Notes: a model not told the origin generated them from the sequence alone. DNA of 64,000 nt from Poriferisodalis sp965221945 (GCF_965221945.1 NZ_OZ244925.1:2604001-2668000), one strand, 5' to 3'; positions 17,634 to 26,781 are shown, counted from the stretch's first letter. A program made the numbers and translations.

Positions 17634-20600
17634 CTACAGGAACGCTCGACCCTCGTCGGTGATCTCCAGCCGGTCGTACGGGGTGCTGTCAAGTTCTGCT
17701 GGCACCACTTGGAGAAGACCTTCGTCTGCGAGCCGGTCGATGAGCTCTCTCACGCCCTTGGGACCGATGAACTCCAGTGCGCCAACGGCCGGTTGCTGCG
17801 CAAGGCGCTCCGGCACGTCGTTGCGGCTGAATTCGGCCGACGACGGATGATCGGACACACGCTGGTGAGCGGTACCGCCCTGCGGTCGCTGTTCGCGGCC
17901 GAACACGTCTCCCACCAGCGTCCGTTCAATATTGCGGCGCGAGTAACCGGAATCGCGGACGTCGTCAAGCAGGCCGAGCACGATGCGACGCACTGGCAGA
18001 GCCTGCTGCAGTCCGTTTGCCGTGAGATGGCTGTGCGCCCATGGCCTCGGAAGCTCGGTGCAGCGGTCGCAACGACCGCAACCCGTTCGAGATGCTCGCC
18101 GCATCTCGGAACTTGAGCCGGCGTCAGGAGCGTCGAGATAGTTGAGCATGGCCTGCACTCGGCAACCCTGCTTGTCTGCTGCGAACACCTTCGCCTGCTC
18201 GGACTTGCGCTCGACATCTTCGCGACGTTGGTCGGCGAGTTGCTCAATCGCTGTCCAGTCGGGCTCCACGTCGAGGAGTTCGAGCACCCAGGCGTAGCGC
18301 CAAACGCTGAAGCCGACGATATCGTTCCGATTCAGCTCCAGCAGGTCAGCCGCAATGTCGGTTGCCGACCGCTTGAGCGCGCGCTCCCACGACTCGGCCT
18401 CGTAATGGCCGTCGCTCGCTTCGGCCTGTTCGATCAGGCGCTCAGGGGGGGCCAGAAGCACCGCCCGGTCGCGGCTGTCCAACCCGGCAGCCAACTGCTC
18501 CAAGCGCAGCCGCGTGTCCTCCAGCACCGTGACCCGACCTCGCCACGAGGTGTCTGGGTGACGACGCAATGCGCCGGCGTCCTCGAGGTAGTGCACCACT
18601 AACCCGGCCTCGACATCGTCGCTGTCGTCGTCTTCCGCGGCGATGTCTATTGGGTCATACGCCGCAAGACCCGGCCGGAGTCGACCCCACACGAGACGGA
18701 TCTGAGCGATCGTCGGCGCGGCGCTGCTGATGAATCGGCGATGGATCGAGCAATCACGCGGCATCGTGAGCAGCACGGCAGTGCCAGTCTTCGGCATACC
18801 GGGATCGCCCGCACCACGTGCGGCGCGGCCAGTTTCCTGCACATATTCCTCAATGGTTGCCGGCATCTCCAGATGGACAATGAGTGCGATATCGGGCTTG
18901 TCGATGCCCATGCCAAACGCCTTGGTCGCGACGACGACATCGATTTCGCCGTAGCGGAACGCGTCCTCGACGTGCTGGCGAGCGGACGATTCCATGCCAC
19001 CGTGGTAAGGGCGCGCGAGGTGACCGGCGGCTTGCAGCAGTCCTGCCACGCGCACGGCATCGCGCTGGGTCGGCACGTAAACGATGGCCGACTGCGACCG
19101 GTAGGCGTCAACAATCTGCGCCGCTCGCACGTCCCGATCCCGTCGATCCTTGCAGTGCTCGGTGTAGTAGCGCAGCTCGGGACGGTCCGGCGACAGCACG
19201 ATCGGCTGGTCGCTGACCGACTCGAGCAAGCTCATGATGTCGTCTCGCACTCGCCCATTTGCTGTGGCGGTGACCGCCAAGATCGGCGGACGCCGTTCGC
19301 CGCTGCGACCTTGCGCTGCCTCGGTGATCCGCTTCAGCGCTGTGGGGATGCGCGCATACGGTGGGCGGAACGAATGACCCCATTGGGAGATGCAATGGGC
19401 CTCGTCGACCGCGATGCGTGCCACACCTATGGCCGACAACGCTTCGACAAACTCCTGCAACCACAGTCGCTCCGGGCTGACGTAGAGCAGCTTGTAGTCG
19501 CCCCGCTGCGCGCCTCGCAGCACGTCGCGCCATTCGCTCTGGCCAATGCCGCTGTGTATGGCTGCAGCTCGCGTGATGCCGCGACCACGCAAGTTGCCGA
19601 CCTGGTCGTTCATGAGTGCCACCAGCGGCGAGATCACCAGCGTGACCCCCTCGAGCAGCAATGCCGGTATCTGAAACGTGATGCTCTTGCCCGATCCAGT
19701 CGGGAGCACGGCAAGCACATCCTCACCAGCGATGAAACGGGACATGGTCTCGTGCTGGCCCGGCCGCCAGCGTTCAAAGCCGAACAGCTCCTTCACCTGT
19801 TCCAGACGGTCGGCGACGATGTGGGAATCCTGTGCCTCTTCGGGCGTCAGGCGGAACGCATCGAGACGTTCCCACGGGTCAGCGCTCGGCACCGCCATCA
19901 GCTCTGCGTGCTTGTCGTCGTCAAGATCCACATCACCGAGGTGGCTGGCGATCATGCGGTAGGCCTCTTCGGGCCGGCGGGCCCGCACTTGTGTGGGCGG
20001 TCCGGGCAGCGTGCCCAACAACTGGTCCCGCCACGCAGTCGCCCGGCACGCACGATTGTCGAGCACCACGGTGACACCGCGATCCTCCGCAGTCCGGATC
20101 AGACGGCCGGCACCTTGCGCGAATCTCAGCGCAGCGCGCGGAACGGCGTAGTCGGCGAATGGGTCCTTGCCGCGGCACTCCAGAGCCTTCATGCGTGCAT
20201 CGACGATCGGATCCGCCGGGGAATCGAACGGCACCTTCTCCAAGATGAGCAGGGAGAGGGCCTCGCCGGGGATGTCCACGCCTTCCCAGAACGATCGCAG
20301 CGCCAGCAGGCTCGTCGCCATCTCCGATCGCATTCGCTCGACGAGGACAGGTGCTGGCGCATCGCCTTGGGCCAGCAGCGGGATGCCGTGCGATTCGAGA
20401 ATCGGCCGAAGATGGTCGCGTGTGCGCAGCATCCGGTCGCGAGCGGTTGACAGAACGAGGCCTCGTCCGCCCGCCAGCAGCAGCAGGCGACCGATTTCAC
20501 GGGCGGCAGCATGGGTGAATTCGTCAATCAGCCGGGCTCGTGGCGCCGGCAGGTAATCGGTGAGCACCATGAGATGGTTCTCCGACAGCTGCTCGAACGG

Positions 20601-22835
20601 GCTCGGCAGCACCTGGGTGTGAACGGCACCGAGTCCCAGGGAACCGATGATGTGATCGAAGCTGCCTCGCACGGCCAGCGTCGCGGACGTCAACACCGCC
20701 GCATCGAGTCCGCCCCATAGTGCCCGCAGTCGCCCAGCAACCGAGACCGGCGAACGCCGCAGCTTCCACGTCCAGGCTTGCTCGGGGTAGGCGATCTCTG
20801 CGATGGCGATCCAGGTCTCGGACTCGGGGCTGCCAATGGCAGTGCCGCGAGGGGAGCGCGCCGCCGCCTTGTCATCGGTCGCCGTTTGGCCGCGCTCGTC
20901 GGCGTGCACCACCTGGCGGATGGTCCTGGCCGAGGAACGGGCGAGTCGTCCTAACCGCCGCATCTCTCGCTCGAGTCGCTCTTGGCGGTAGCGACCGCGC
21001 AACTCATTAGGCAGGTTGATGTTATTCAGCGCACCTGCGACGCCACGCAGCGCCTCCGCCAGACCCCGGCCCTCGCGCAGCACCGAGTAGTAGTCAGGGT
21101 GCGCGGTGTCAATTCCCGCCTGCAGTCGACGGGCGACCGGGTGGGTGTCGTCGGGACGCGCAGCCGTCCGAACACGCAAGTAGTGCACTGCCGGCTCGCC
21201 GAATTCTGCAACTTGGTCACGCACCGCATTGACCGCGCGTCGCAGCGCGTCCAAATGCTCGTGCGAGAGCGGCCAGCCGGTTGCCCGAGCAAGCCGGTAC
21301 ACAGTCCCACGTCGCCGGAGCGGGTCATCAAGTGCGTCGCACAGACGAGCCAAGTCCGACTCGCTGACTTCCTCGGACAGCGCGTCGGTGGCAGCGTCCT
21401 CCAAGTTGTGCGCCTCGTCGAGCACCAGCAGCTTCGCGTGATCGAGCCATTCCTCGTCGCTCACCACGAGTGCGTGGTTCAACACCGCTACATGACAGCG
21501 ACGCAGCCCTTCGCGAGCTCGGCGATGGAATTCAAGCCGGTCGGTCGGGATGCGTGCTGGACCGGGACCGTCCTCGGCGCACAGCACCAATCGCAGACCC
21601 AACATGGCCTCATGCGGCCCCGTGAGCGTCCAGGTCCGCAAGTCGTCCCAGTCTCCCGTCGGCGTCTGCGACACCCAGCCGCAGATGACGGCCAATGCCA
21701 AGCCCCGATCCAGATCGGCGCTCGTTACATCCTGCTCCGCAAGCGCGTCGAGTTCGCCCGCCAGAGCATCCAGGCTCACGTAGTTACTGCGTCCCTTAAC
21801 CAGCACCGCTGAGAAGGGCGCAAGTTCTTCCTGCAGGTTCTCCAAGGTCACCAAGATCTGGTCCTGTAGGACCTTCGAGTGGGGCGCGACTGCCACGGTG
21901 CGACCTGTCGCGCGAGCGTGTTCGATCGCAGGCACCAAGTAGGCGAGGGTCTTGCCCGTGCCGGTGGGGGCCTCGATGAGCTGGCGCGTCCCGAAGTGCA
22001 GTGCTTCGGCGACCTGCCGAGCCATTTGCACCTGCTGAGGCCGAGGCTTCCGGCCGTGGGACATGAGCACCCCGCCCTCGTCCAGCATTGCTGCAGCGCG
22101 CTCGGACTCGGACTCAGATTCGGAGTTGCCAGATTCCGGGTCGGGTTCGGTCACGTCAGCTTCTGGCACAACATCAGACAGGTTGGCCAACTGGCCAAGC
22201 GACGTCGAGAATTCAGACCACGGATGCCCCGCCGTTCTCAAGACCCAGCGCTGGAGGCGACGGGCGGCCGCATCCTCGTCGAGCATCGCCAGCAGATGCG
22301 GCACAACCGCCGCCAGCAGGCGTGCATCGCCGAGCGCCCGATGGATATCGCGGGGTGCCTGACCAACCAAGCACTGCGCCAGGTCATCGAGGTTGCGGCC
22401 CGGTGGTGGAGAACTGCCGTCTACGTTGCGGACAGCTTCGCGACCAGCACGGGGAAAGGCCAAATGTGCCAGTTCCAAGGTGTCGAGGCGCTGGCCATCG
22501 AACGTGGACAGGCCCGCCTGCTGCGTTGCAGCGTCCAGCAACGGGAAGTCGTATCCAAAGCCGTTGTGCGCCATGAGCGGTCGGTCCCGGGCAAAGGCAG
22601 CGAATTGCCGTAACGCCTCGTCGGGTGTCGGAGCATGTGCCAATTCGTCATCGGTCAGCCCGGTGAGCTCTCGTGTGTGCAGACGAAGCGGCCGGGTCGG
22701 CCGCACCAGCGTCTCGAACTGACCAATCTCCGCGCCGTCGACGACCAGCACGGCTCCGATCTCGATGATTTCATGCGCCGGCGGGTCGGAGCGGTCCGCG
22801 TTCGCCTCCAGATCGAACACCACGTACTCGCGCAT
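17634..22835 (-). CDS. Exonuclease-DinG helicase-RecQ helicase fusion protein
   Basis: This 1733-residue protein joins three enzymes. Residues 1-185 are a DEDDh 3'-5' exonuclease (DnaQ/epsilon type): D8 and E10 in FDLEAN, D96, H165 and D170 in HRALGD. Residues about 255-1010 are a DinG/XPD-type helicase: EAPTGTGKT near 290, LVLDEAHNLED near 472, SFWEGVDIPGE and AQGAGRLIRT in the second lobe. Residues about 1010-1733 are RecQ: LPTGSGKS near 1046, VDEAHCISQWGHSFRP near 1144, VATKAFGMGIDKPD, ETGRAARGAG, then an RQC part with zinc cysteines (GCR...GCGRCDRC near 1590). DinG with an exonuclease domain is known in Firmicutes; adding RecQ in one chain is unusual to me. The reading frame is intact throughout. 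It heads an operon with the UvrD-like gene. Confidence 0.92.
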   Translation of the reverse strand: MREYVVFDLEANADRSDPPAHEIIEIGAVLVVDGAEIGQFETLVRPTRPLRLHTRELTGLTDDELAHAPTPDEALRQFAAFARDRPLMAHNGFGYDFPLLDAATQQAGLSTFDGQRLDTLELAHLAFPRAGREAVRNVDGSSPPPGRNLDDLAQCLVGQAPRDIHRALGDARLLAAVVPHLLAMLDEDAAARRLQRWVLRTAGHPWSEFSTSLGQLANLSDVVPEADVTEPDPESGNSESESESERAAAMLDEGGVLMSHGRKPRPQQVQMARQVAEALHFGTRQLIEAPTGTGKTLAYLVPAIEHARATGRTVAVAPHSKVLQDQILVTLENLQEELAPFSAVLVKGRSNYVSLDALAGELDALAEQDVTSADLDRGLALAVICGWVSQTPTGDWDDLRTWTLTGPHEAMLGLRLVLCAEDGPGPARIPTDRLEFHRRAREGLRRCHVAVLNHALVVSDEEWLDHAKLLVLDEAHNLEDAATDALSEEVSESDLARLCDALDDPLRRRGTVYRLARATGWPLSHEHLDALRRAVNAVRDQVAEFGEPAVHYLRVRTAARPDDTHPVARRLQAGIDTAHPDYYSVLREGRGLAEALRGVAGALNNINLPNELRGRYRQERLEREMRRLGRLARSSARTIRQVVHADERGQTATDDKAAARSPRGTAIGSPESETWIAIAEIAYPEQAWTWKLRRSPVSVAGRLRALWGGLDAAVLTSATLAVRGSFDHIIGSLGLGAVHTQVLPSPFEQLSENHLMVLTDYLPAPRARLIDEFTHAAAREIGRLLLLAGGRGLVLSTARDRMLRTRDHLRPILESHGIPLLAQGDAPAPVLVERMRSEMATSLLALRSFWEGVDIPGEALSLLILEKVPFDSPADPIVDARMKALECRGKDPFADYAVPRAALRFAQGAGRLIRTAEDRGVTVVLDNRACRATAWRDQLLGTLPGPPTQVRARRPEEAYRMIASHLGDVDLDDDKHAELMAVPSADPWERLDAFRLTPEEAQDSHIVADRLEQVKELFGFERWRPGQHETMSRFIAGEDVLAVLPTGSGKSITFQIPALLLEGVTLVISPLVALMNDQVGNLRGRGITRAAAIHSGIGQSEWRDVLRGAQRGDYKLLYVSPERLWLQEFVEALSAIGVARIAVDEAHCISQWGHSFRPPYARIPTALKRITEAAQGRSGERRPPILAVTATANGRVRDDIMSLLESVSDQPIVLSPDRPELRYYTEHCKDRRDRDVRAAQIVDAYRSQSAIVYVPTQRDAVRVAGLLQAAGHLARPYHGGMESSARQHVEDAFRYGEIDVVVATKAFGMGIDKPDIALIVHLEMPATIEEYVQETGRAARGAGDPGMPKTGTAVLLTMPRDCSIHRRFISSAAPTIAQIRLVWGRLRPGLAAYDPIDIAAEDDDSDDVEAGLVVHYLEDAGALRRHPDTSWRGRVTVLEDTRLRLEQLAAGLDSRDRAVLLAPPERLIEQAEASDGHYEAESWERALKRSATDIAADLLELNRNDIVGFSVWRYAWVLELLDVEPDWTAIEQLADQRREDVERKSEQAKVFAADKQGCRVQAMLNYLDAPDAGSSSEMRRASRTGCGRCDRCTELPRPWAHSHLTANGLQQALPVRRIVLGLLDDVRDSGYSRRNIERTLVGDVFGREQRPQGGTAHQRVSDHPSSAEFSRNDVPERLAQQPAVGALEFIGPKGVRELIDRLADEGLLQVVPAELDSTPYDRLEITDEGRAFL

Positions 22836-22882
22836 CGTCCACCGCTCGCTAGCCGATTACCTCGCTGCAACGTAGACGACGC

Positions 22883-22917
22883 AACAAAGACGGCCCCCCG
22901 TTGCCGGGAGGCCGTCG
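22883..22917 (-). terminator. Rho-independent terminator after doxX
   Basis: Read on the minus strand, GACGGCC...GGCCGTC (22916-22889) forms a strong GC hairpin with inner CCCG/CGGG pairing, followed directly by TTTGTT. It lies 24 bases after the doxX stop codon and just upstream of the start of the helicase fusion, isolating that operon. Confidence 0.8.
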
Positions 22918-22939
22918 TGCAACCGCGAGCGCTTCGGGT

Positions 22940-23410
22940 CTACAAGAGTTCGCGTCCGAGGAGCTTGCGCTCGAGGCTGTACTTGCGAGCGCCCAGGACA
23001 CCGATGATTCCGGCAATGGCGAACCACAGCAGCGGCACCTCGCCTCCGTGGCCGCCGAAGCCGGCGCCAGCCGGGAAGATGTGCGGCCAGATGCCGTTAG
23101 GCGCGTGAACGTCGAAGTACGCCCAGATCATCTGCACGACGAGCGCGCCGGCTGCGAGTCGGGTCAAGACACCTGTCGCTATCAGGATCGCGGCAATGAA
23201 TTCGACCCACCCGGCGATGTCGACCTTGACGCCCAGCGGATGGTCGGCGGGAAAGCCCCAGAGCAGGAACGTCTTCTGGATCCCGTGCAGGAATGCGAAG
23301 AACGCGAAGAAGAGTCGGAAGAGGAAATAGAACTCCTCTGACCATCGTTCAAGAAATTGGCCGAAGAGCGGCGGTGACGCTGCTGTTGCAGCATCGCTCT
23401 GCATCTGCAT
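22940..23410 (-). CDS. DoxX family membrane protein
   Basis: The 156-residue product has four hydrophobic helices (about 25-45, 65-85, 88-105, 122-142), typical of DoxX/DoxD quinol-oxidase-like proteins. The segments GIQKTFLLWGF, DIAGWVEFIAAILIATGVLT and the C-terminal LLWFAIAGIIGVLGARKYS match the family. The ATG at 23410 (MQMQSD) is chosen because AAGGAC stands just upstream and the longer open frame gives a non-membrane, Arg/Pro-rich extension. DoxX relatives often take part in redox homeostasis, but the substrate is not evident. Confidence 0.85.
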   Translation of the reverse strand: MQMQSDAATAASPPLFGQFLERWSEEFYFLFRLFFAFFAFLHGIQKTFLLWGFPADHPLGVKVDIAGWVEFIAAILIATGVLTRLAAGALVVQMIWAYFDVHAPNGIWPHIFPAGAGFGGHGGEVPLLWFAIAGIIGVLGARKYSLERKLLGRELL

Positions 23411-23430
23411 GTTGAAGTCCTTGATGAAAG

Positions 23431-23451
23431 TGCATGCGACTGATGCATGCA
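23431..23451. repeat. Inverted repeat upstream of doxX
   Basis: TGCATGC (23431-23437) and GCATGCA (23445-23451) form a perfect 7-base inverted repeat with a 7-base spacer, 21-41 bases upstream of the doxX start. It is a candidate operator. A GCATGC-based palindrome also occurs before the large methylase gene at 11251, which may be chance. Confidence 0.35.
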
Positions 23452-23645
23452 ACGTACGGCCAGTGACTCTATGTCCGCACGAGACCCGAATTCGGGATTT
23501 CTGGGCCGCATCTGGCCTGCGAACGAGATCGGCAACTCTGCGGCTGCCGCGTCCGGTGGCCGCGGCCTCAGGGGGATGATCGGCAACTCGCCCCGTCGGT
23601 CTGTTCCCAGGCTGAGGCTGTCGGCCAAGTGCTGGGTGGGAACCG

Positions 23646-24113
23646 TCAGCCTTCCGACATCTCGGCCATGGCTGCTTCGGACCGGCGCGCCATTTCTTCA
23701 GGATCAACGTCCTCGACGTGCGTCATGACGTTCCAGGCGTGGCCCCACGGATCCTCGAATTGCCCGGATCGGTCGCCATAGAACTGGTCCTCGACGGAAC
23801 GCAGTTCGGAGGCGCCTGCCTCCAGTGCTGCAGCGAAAATGGCGTCCACGTCTTCCACATAGACAGTCATGTGGACCGGCGTCCCACCGAGACTCTTGGG
23901 CCCAACGAATCCCATTTCGGGGAACTCGTCGGCCACCATGATGAGCGAATCGCCCAGCGCCAGCTCGGAATGACCGATCTTGCCGCCCATGTCGATGCGC
24001 ATCCGTTCGGTCATGCCCAAGACGTTGATGTAAAAGTCGATCGCCTCGGCGGCGCCGTCGACGCTGAGTGTCGGGGAGACACGTGGGTAGTCGTCAGGAA
24101 TGGGTTGCACCAT
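23646..24113 (-). CDS. VOC family protein (glyoxalase/PhnB-like)
   Basis: This 155-residue protein of the vicinal-oxygen-chelate fold has two beta-alpha-beta3 halves: VSPTLSVDGAAEAIDFYINV with KIGHSELALGDSLIMVADE, then HMTVYVEDVDAIFAAALEAGA with FYGDRSGQFEDPWGHAWNV. The PhnB-like end DRxGxxxDPxGHxW is clear. Such proteins bind divalent metal and act as lyases, isomerases or antibiotic-binding proteins; the substrate is unknown. It lies 81 bases downstream of the UGSC selenoprotein gene on the same strand and may belong to that transcript. Confidence 0.85.
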   Translation of the reverse strand: MVQPIPDDYPRVSPTLSVDGAAEAIDFYINVLGMTERMRIDMGGKIGHSELALGDSLIMVADEFPEMGFVGPKSLGGTPVHMTVYVEDVDAIFAAALEAGASELRSVEDQFYGDRSGQFEDPWGHAWNVMTHVEDVDPEEMARRSEAAMAEMSEG

Positions 24114-24194
24114 GATCAGCTGCTCCAGAAGTTCGTTGGCTCCACCTGGAGCGAATCGCAGTTCGGTCCGCCGGAGGGCGGGAGTGGCCTGACG

Positions 24195-24713
24195 CTAGTG
24201 GGCAAGCAGGACCTCAACAGCCTGCGAGACGGCTGCTTCGGCGCGAGCCTCGAGTCCTGAACCGTCAGCACTCGCAATTGGGTGCTCGATGATCGTGAAC
24301 GGGTGCTCAGGCACGCCCTGGATCCGGGCCATCAACTCGGCCGCATCCACAAAGGCGCTGGTCATGACGCTGACGGCGGGAACTCCGACCCGCTCGACTG
24401 CGACGGCGTCGTGCAGACTGCACGACGAACAGCTGCCTCAGTCGCCGACGCCGGCCAGTACGGCATCCCAGCCCATTGCCTCGGTGAGCAGTTCGTGCTG
24501 CGCGGGCGCGCTGTAGTTGAGTTTGATCCTCCGGACCACCTTGGCCACGCCATGGCGGTCGCGCAGCAGACGCTCGACATGTTCAAAGAACGGCTTGGTG
24601 TTCTCCTTGCCGTTGGAGATGATGCCGATAGTGGCGCCCTTCAGGGTGGCGAGCCTTGCCGGCGCCGCGAACCCCGCAGGGTCTTGCTCGTGGGTCGGGT
24701 TCAGTATTTCCAC
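24195..24713 (-). CDS. UGSC family selenoprotein (in-frame TGA read as selenocysteine)
   Basis: Starting at GTG 24713 (AAGGAGG six bases upstream), the frame reads EILNPTHEQDP, ATIGIISNGKENTKPFFEHV and HELLTEAMGWDAVLAGVGD, then TGA at 24440-24438, then GSCSSCSLHDAVAVE, PAVSVMTSAFVDAAELMAR, GVPEHPFTIIEHPIAS and on to TAG at 24195: 172 residues with U as residue 92. The D-U-GSC context and the flanking strands match the UGSC selenoprotein family known from marine metagenomes, where C or U occurs at this site. Downstream codons remain protein-like for 80 residues, and a SECIS-like hairpin follows the TGA. The family's reaction is unknown; a redox role is inferred. It is the third gene after two uncharacterised genes (25659, 24830). 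Confidence 0.88.
24407..24440 (-). promoter_or_regulatory. Bacterial SECIS-like element after the UGA codon
   Basis: On the mRNA, UGA (24440-24438) is followed by 10 bases and then CGUCGUGC-AGUCU-GCACGACG (24427-24407), an 8-base-pair perfect stem with a 5-base loop. The loop begins 19 bases after the UGA. The apex UGC-AGUCU-GCA closely resembles the UGC-AGGUCU-GCA apex of the Escherichia coli fdhF SECIS, which binds SelB, at nearly the same spacing. This supports selenocysteine insertion. Confidence 0.75.
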
Positions 24714-24829
24714 GTCACGCCTCCTTGGGCGGCACCGCGCTCCCGCTGGCACCCGGCTGAGTACATGCTGCCACGAGGATCGCCCCGACCGGCATGCTCT
24801 GCGCCGGACTGGCCACTCTGGTTGGCAGG

Positions 24830-25609
24830 TCAGCCGTTGATGCTGTCGTAGCCCGCAAACAAGAACTCGAACGCCGCGTCGGCGGGATTCGCAGTTCCGA
24901 GCATCTCGCTGTACGGAAGCGAGGCGCCGCCGAACGCCGCGTCATTCCAATAGGGGTCGGCGCCATCCACCTCGCCCCATGGTCCGACGTATGCATAGGG
25001 GTACCGATGGGCTGCGTCGCCCGGAGACAGGCCGAATGTGGCTCGGGTTCCGCCTTCGGCATCGCCGATTGCTGTTGCGATGTCGAGGTGCCCGGGCCAC
25101 AGCTGAACCTCGTCGGCGTCAACGGCGCCAGGCAATGCCCGCAGCTGTTCCAAGACGTCGTTGCCAAGTCTGAACCACGACACCAGATGTGCACCCACCT
25201 CGGGACTGACGCGCAGCCAGCGCTCGGCATCACCAAGCTCAGGACTGTCGTGCTCTCGAGCTTCCGTCCCCGGTGCGACACCCACGAAAGCTGCTGCCGC
25301 CGCCAGCGTCGTGATGTGGATGCTGCGCGGCACGCCGCCCTCTTCCGCGTGCAGCTCGTCGCCAGCGATCCACACGCGGCACTCCATCTCACCGGCTCGG
25401 CCCATGGGGACATCGAAGATTGGGGTGCCGAAACCTTCAGCCAGGCTCCGCAGACCGAACCGTCCTGTTGCGACACGTCGCGCCTCGCCGACCACCGCAT
25501 ACGCCAGCCGGTGGTAGTCCTCGACTGATGCCAGGTAGTCCTCCGGCAGTTCGGTGAGCAAACCGCCGTAGGCGTGCTTCGGCTGCTGCGGGCCGGAATT
25601 GTCCTTCAT
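24830..25609 (-). CDS. Uncharacterised conserved-looking protein in the UGSC operon
   Basis: The 259-residue acidic soluble protein has no motif I can assign. It begins MKDNSGPQQPKHAYGG and contains ELPEDYLASVEDYHRLAY, MECRVWIAGDELHAE, EVQLWPGHLDIATAIG, PYAYVGPWGEVDG and FGGASLPYSEM. The start at 25609 was chosen because the upstream extension is Pro/Ala/Arg-rich and overlaps the previous gene's end; no strong ribosome site is seen. It lies 49 bases after the CVDC-ending gene and 116 bases before the selenoprotein gene, all on one strand, so a shared pathway is likely. Confidence 0.65.
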   Translation of the reverse strand: MKDNSGPQQPKHAYGGLLTELPEDYLASVEDYHRLAYAVVGEARRVATGRFGLRSLAEGFGTPIFDVPMGRAGEMECRVWIAGDELHAEEGGVPRSIHITTLAAAAAFVGVAPGTEAREHDSPELGDAERWLRVSPEVGAHLVSWFRLGNDVLEQLRALPGAVDADEVQLWPGHLDIATAIGDAEGGTRATFGLSPGDAAHRYPYAYVGPWGEVDGADPYWNDAAFGGASLPYSEMLGTANPADAAFEFLFAGYDSING

Positions 25610-25658
25610 ATTGCGAGTCTTGCGCGATGGACGGTCGGTTGGGTAGCGGGTTACAGGT

Positions 25659-26723
25659 TCAGCGCATTTCGCAGTCCACGCAAGCACCGACTGCGACTGT
25701 GGCGGCGTGGCTGCGGGTGCCCAACCAAGGCGGGATGACAGCGGCGAAGCCACCCGCAGGTCCTCCCGCAGCGACGATCAAGAGGTCTTCGGGTGCCTCA
25801 AGCGCCGGGTACTCGCGCTCGGCCCGGTCCTTGACGACCGCACCCTTGCCGACGGCGGCCCAGTCCCCCCGGCGCACGCGCGCTCGCTCGTGAACGCAGC
25901 TCGCGATGTCGTCCTTCGACCAGCCAGCCGTGTCAAAGTGCTCGCGCAGCTGCGGCGGCAGCACCACTGCGTAGTTGCCGGGCCAGATGGAGTAGTTGAG
26001 CTGGTTGGCCCGGATCTCAGCGGCGATGGTCTGGCACAGCTCGGCCGGGTCGGTCGTCCACTCGTTCATGATCTGGCGGGGCGCCATCGAGGCCACCGCC
26101 GTCACTGACGACACTTGGCCGCGTTCTACGGTCGTGGTGCCGAGCCGCTGGTCGCCCAGCGACACCCATCCGGTTGCTTCCTCGTCTTCCGCGATGCAGT
26201 AGCCGAGCTTGCCGGGGTGGCCCAGCGTCGAGCGGTCGATTCCGCCCGGCCGCACGTCGAGCACATTTGCCAGCACGAGGCGCACCGCCCGGCCGATGAC
26301 CGCCCGTGACCGGTCGGCTCCCCCGAGCACGCTGAAGGTGGCATCCATCGCCAGCTCGTGCCTGATGGGGCCGTTCACGATCAGCAGCACGGCGCAACCG
26401 CCGGTGGAGGCCGTTGGCCCGTGGAGGCCGAATTCCGGCTCCAGCATGGCGGTGAGCGCCGTGACCACGACCGGAAAGTGCGGGGGCAGGCAGCCCGCCA
26501 TCACGGCGTTGATGGCGGCCTTCTCTGCGGTGATTGCTCGGGCTCTCACGGGCTCGATGCCGATGAGGTGGTCCGGCGCCAGCATCGCCCACTCCAAGCA
26601 AGCCGCCACTGCGTCGGCGGTGGGGGGCACCACCGGCAGGCCGTCTGTCCAGCCGCGTGAGTGATACGCCTCCTGCGCGTCGGCAAGGTCGTCGACGTTG
26701 ATGTGGCCCGACGTCAACTGCAT
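25659..26723 (-). CDS. Uncharacterised protein ending in CVDC, first gene of the UGSC operon
   Basis: This 354-residue protein, from ATG 26723 (MQLTSGHINVDDL), has features of an enzyme but no family I can name: EAYHSRGWTDGLPVVPPT, GIEPVRARAITAEKAAINAV, a Gly-rich GPTASTGGCAVLLIVNGP, and SIWPGNYAVVLPPQLREH. It ends GACVDCEMR, placing a CxxC pair nine residues from the C-terminus. The terminal codon is TGA, but the sequence beyond it is not protein-like and has no hairpin, so it is a true stop. A CxxC tail in an operon with a selenoprotein suggests thiol-disulfide chemistry; this is inference. Confidence 0.7.
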   Translation of the reverse strand: MQLTSGHINVDDLADAQEAYHSRGWTDGLPVVPPTADAVAACLEWAMLAPDHLIGIEPVRARAITAEKAAINAVMAGCLPPHFPVVVTALTAMLEPEFGLHGPTASTGGCAVLLIVNGPIRHELAMDATFSVLGGADRSRAVIGRAVRLVLANVLDVRPGGIDRSTLGHPGKLGYCIAEDEEATGWVSLGDQRLGTTTVERGQVSSVTAVASMAPRQIMNEWTTDPAELCQTIAAEIRANQLNYSIWPGNYAVVLPPQLREHFDTAGWSKDDIASCVHERARVRRGDWAAVGKGAVVKDRAEREYPALEAPEDLLIVAAGGPAGGFAAVIPPWLGTRSHAATVAVGACVDCEMR

Positions 26724-26781
26724 GGCCGTGACCCTATGGCGACTACACGAACCGGGCAGCCGGTGAGAGCGCTGTGCGGCG

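Noticed and set aside
18741..20450. 569-codon open frame opposite the RecQ/DinG fusion
   Set aside because: Antisense to intact helicase motifs; composition is that of a mirror frame in GC-rich coding DNA, with no recognisable domain.
25659..25661. TGA at the end of the CVDC gene as a second selenocysteine codon
   Set aside because: Downstream codons do not look like protein continuing the domain and no SECIS-like hairpin follows; CVDCEMR is a plausible natural end.
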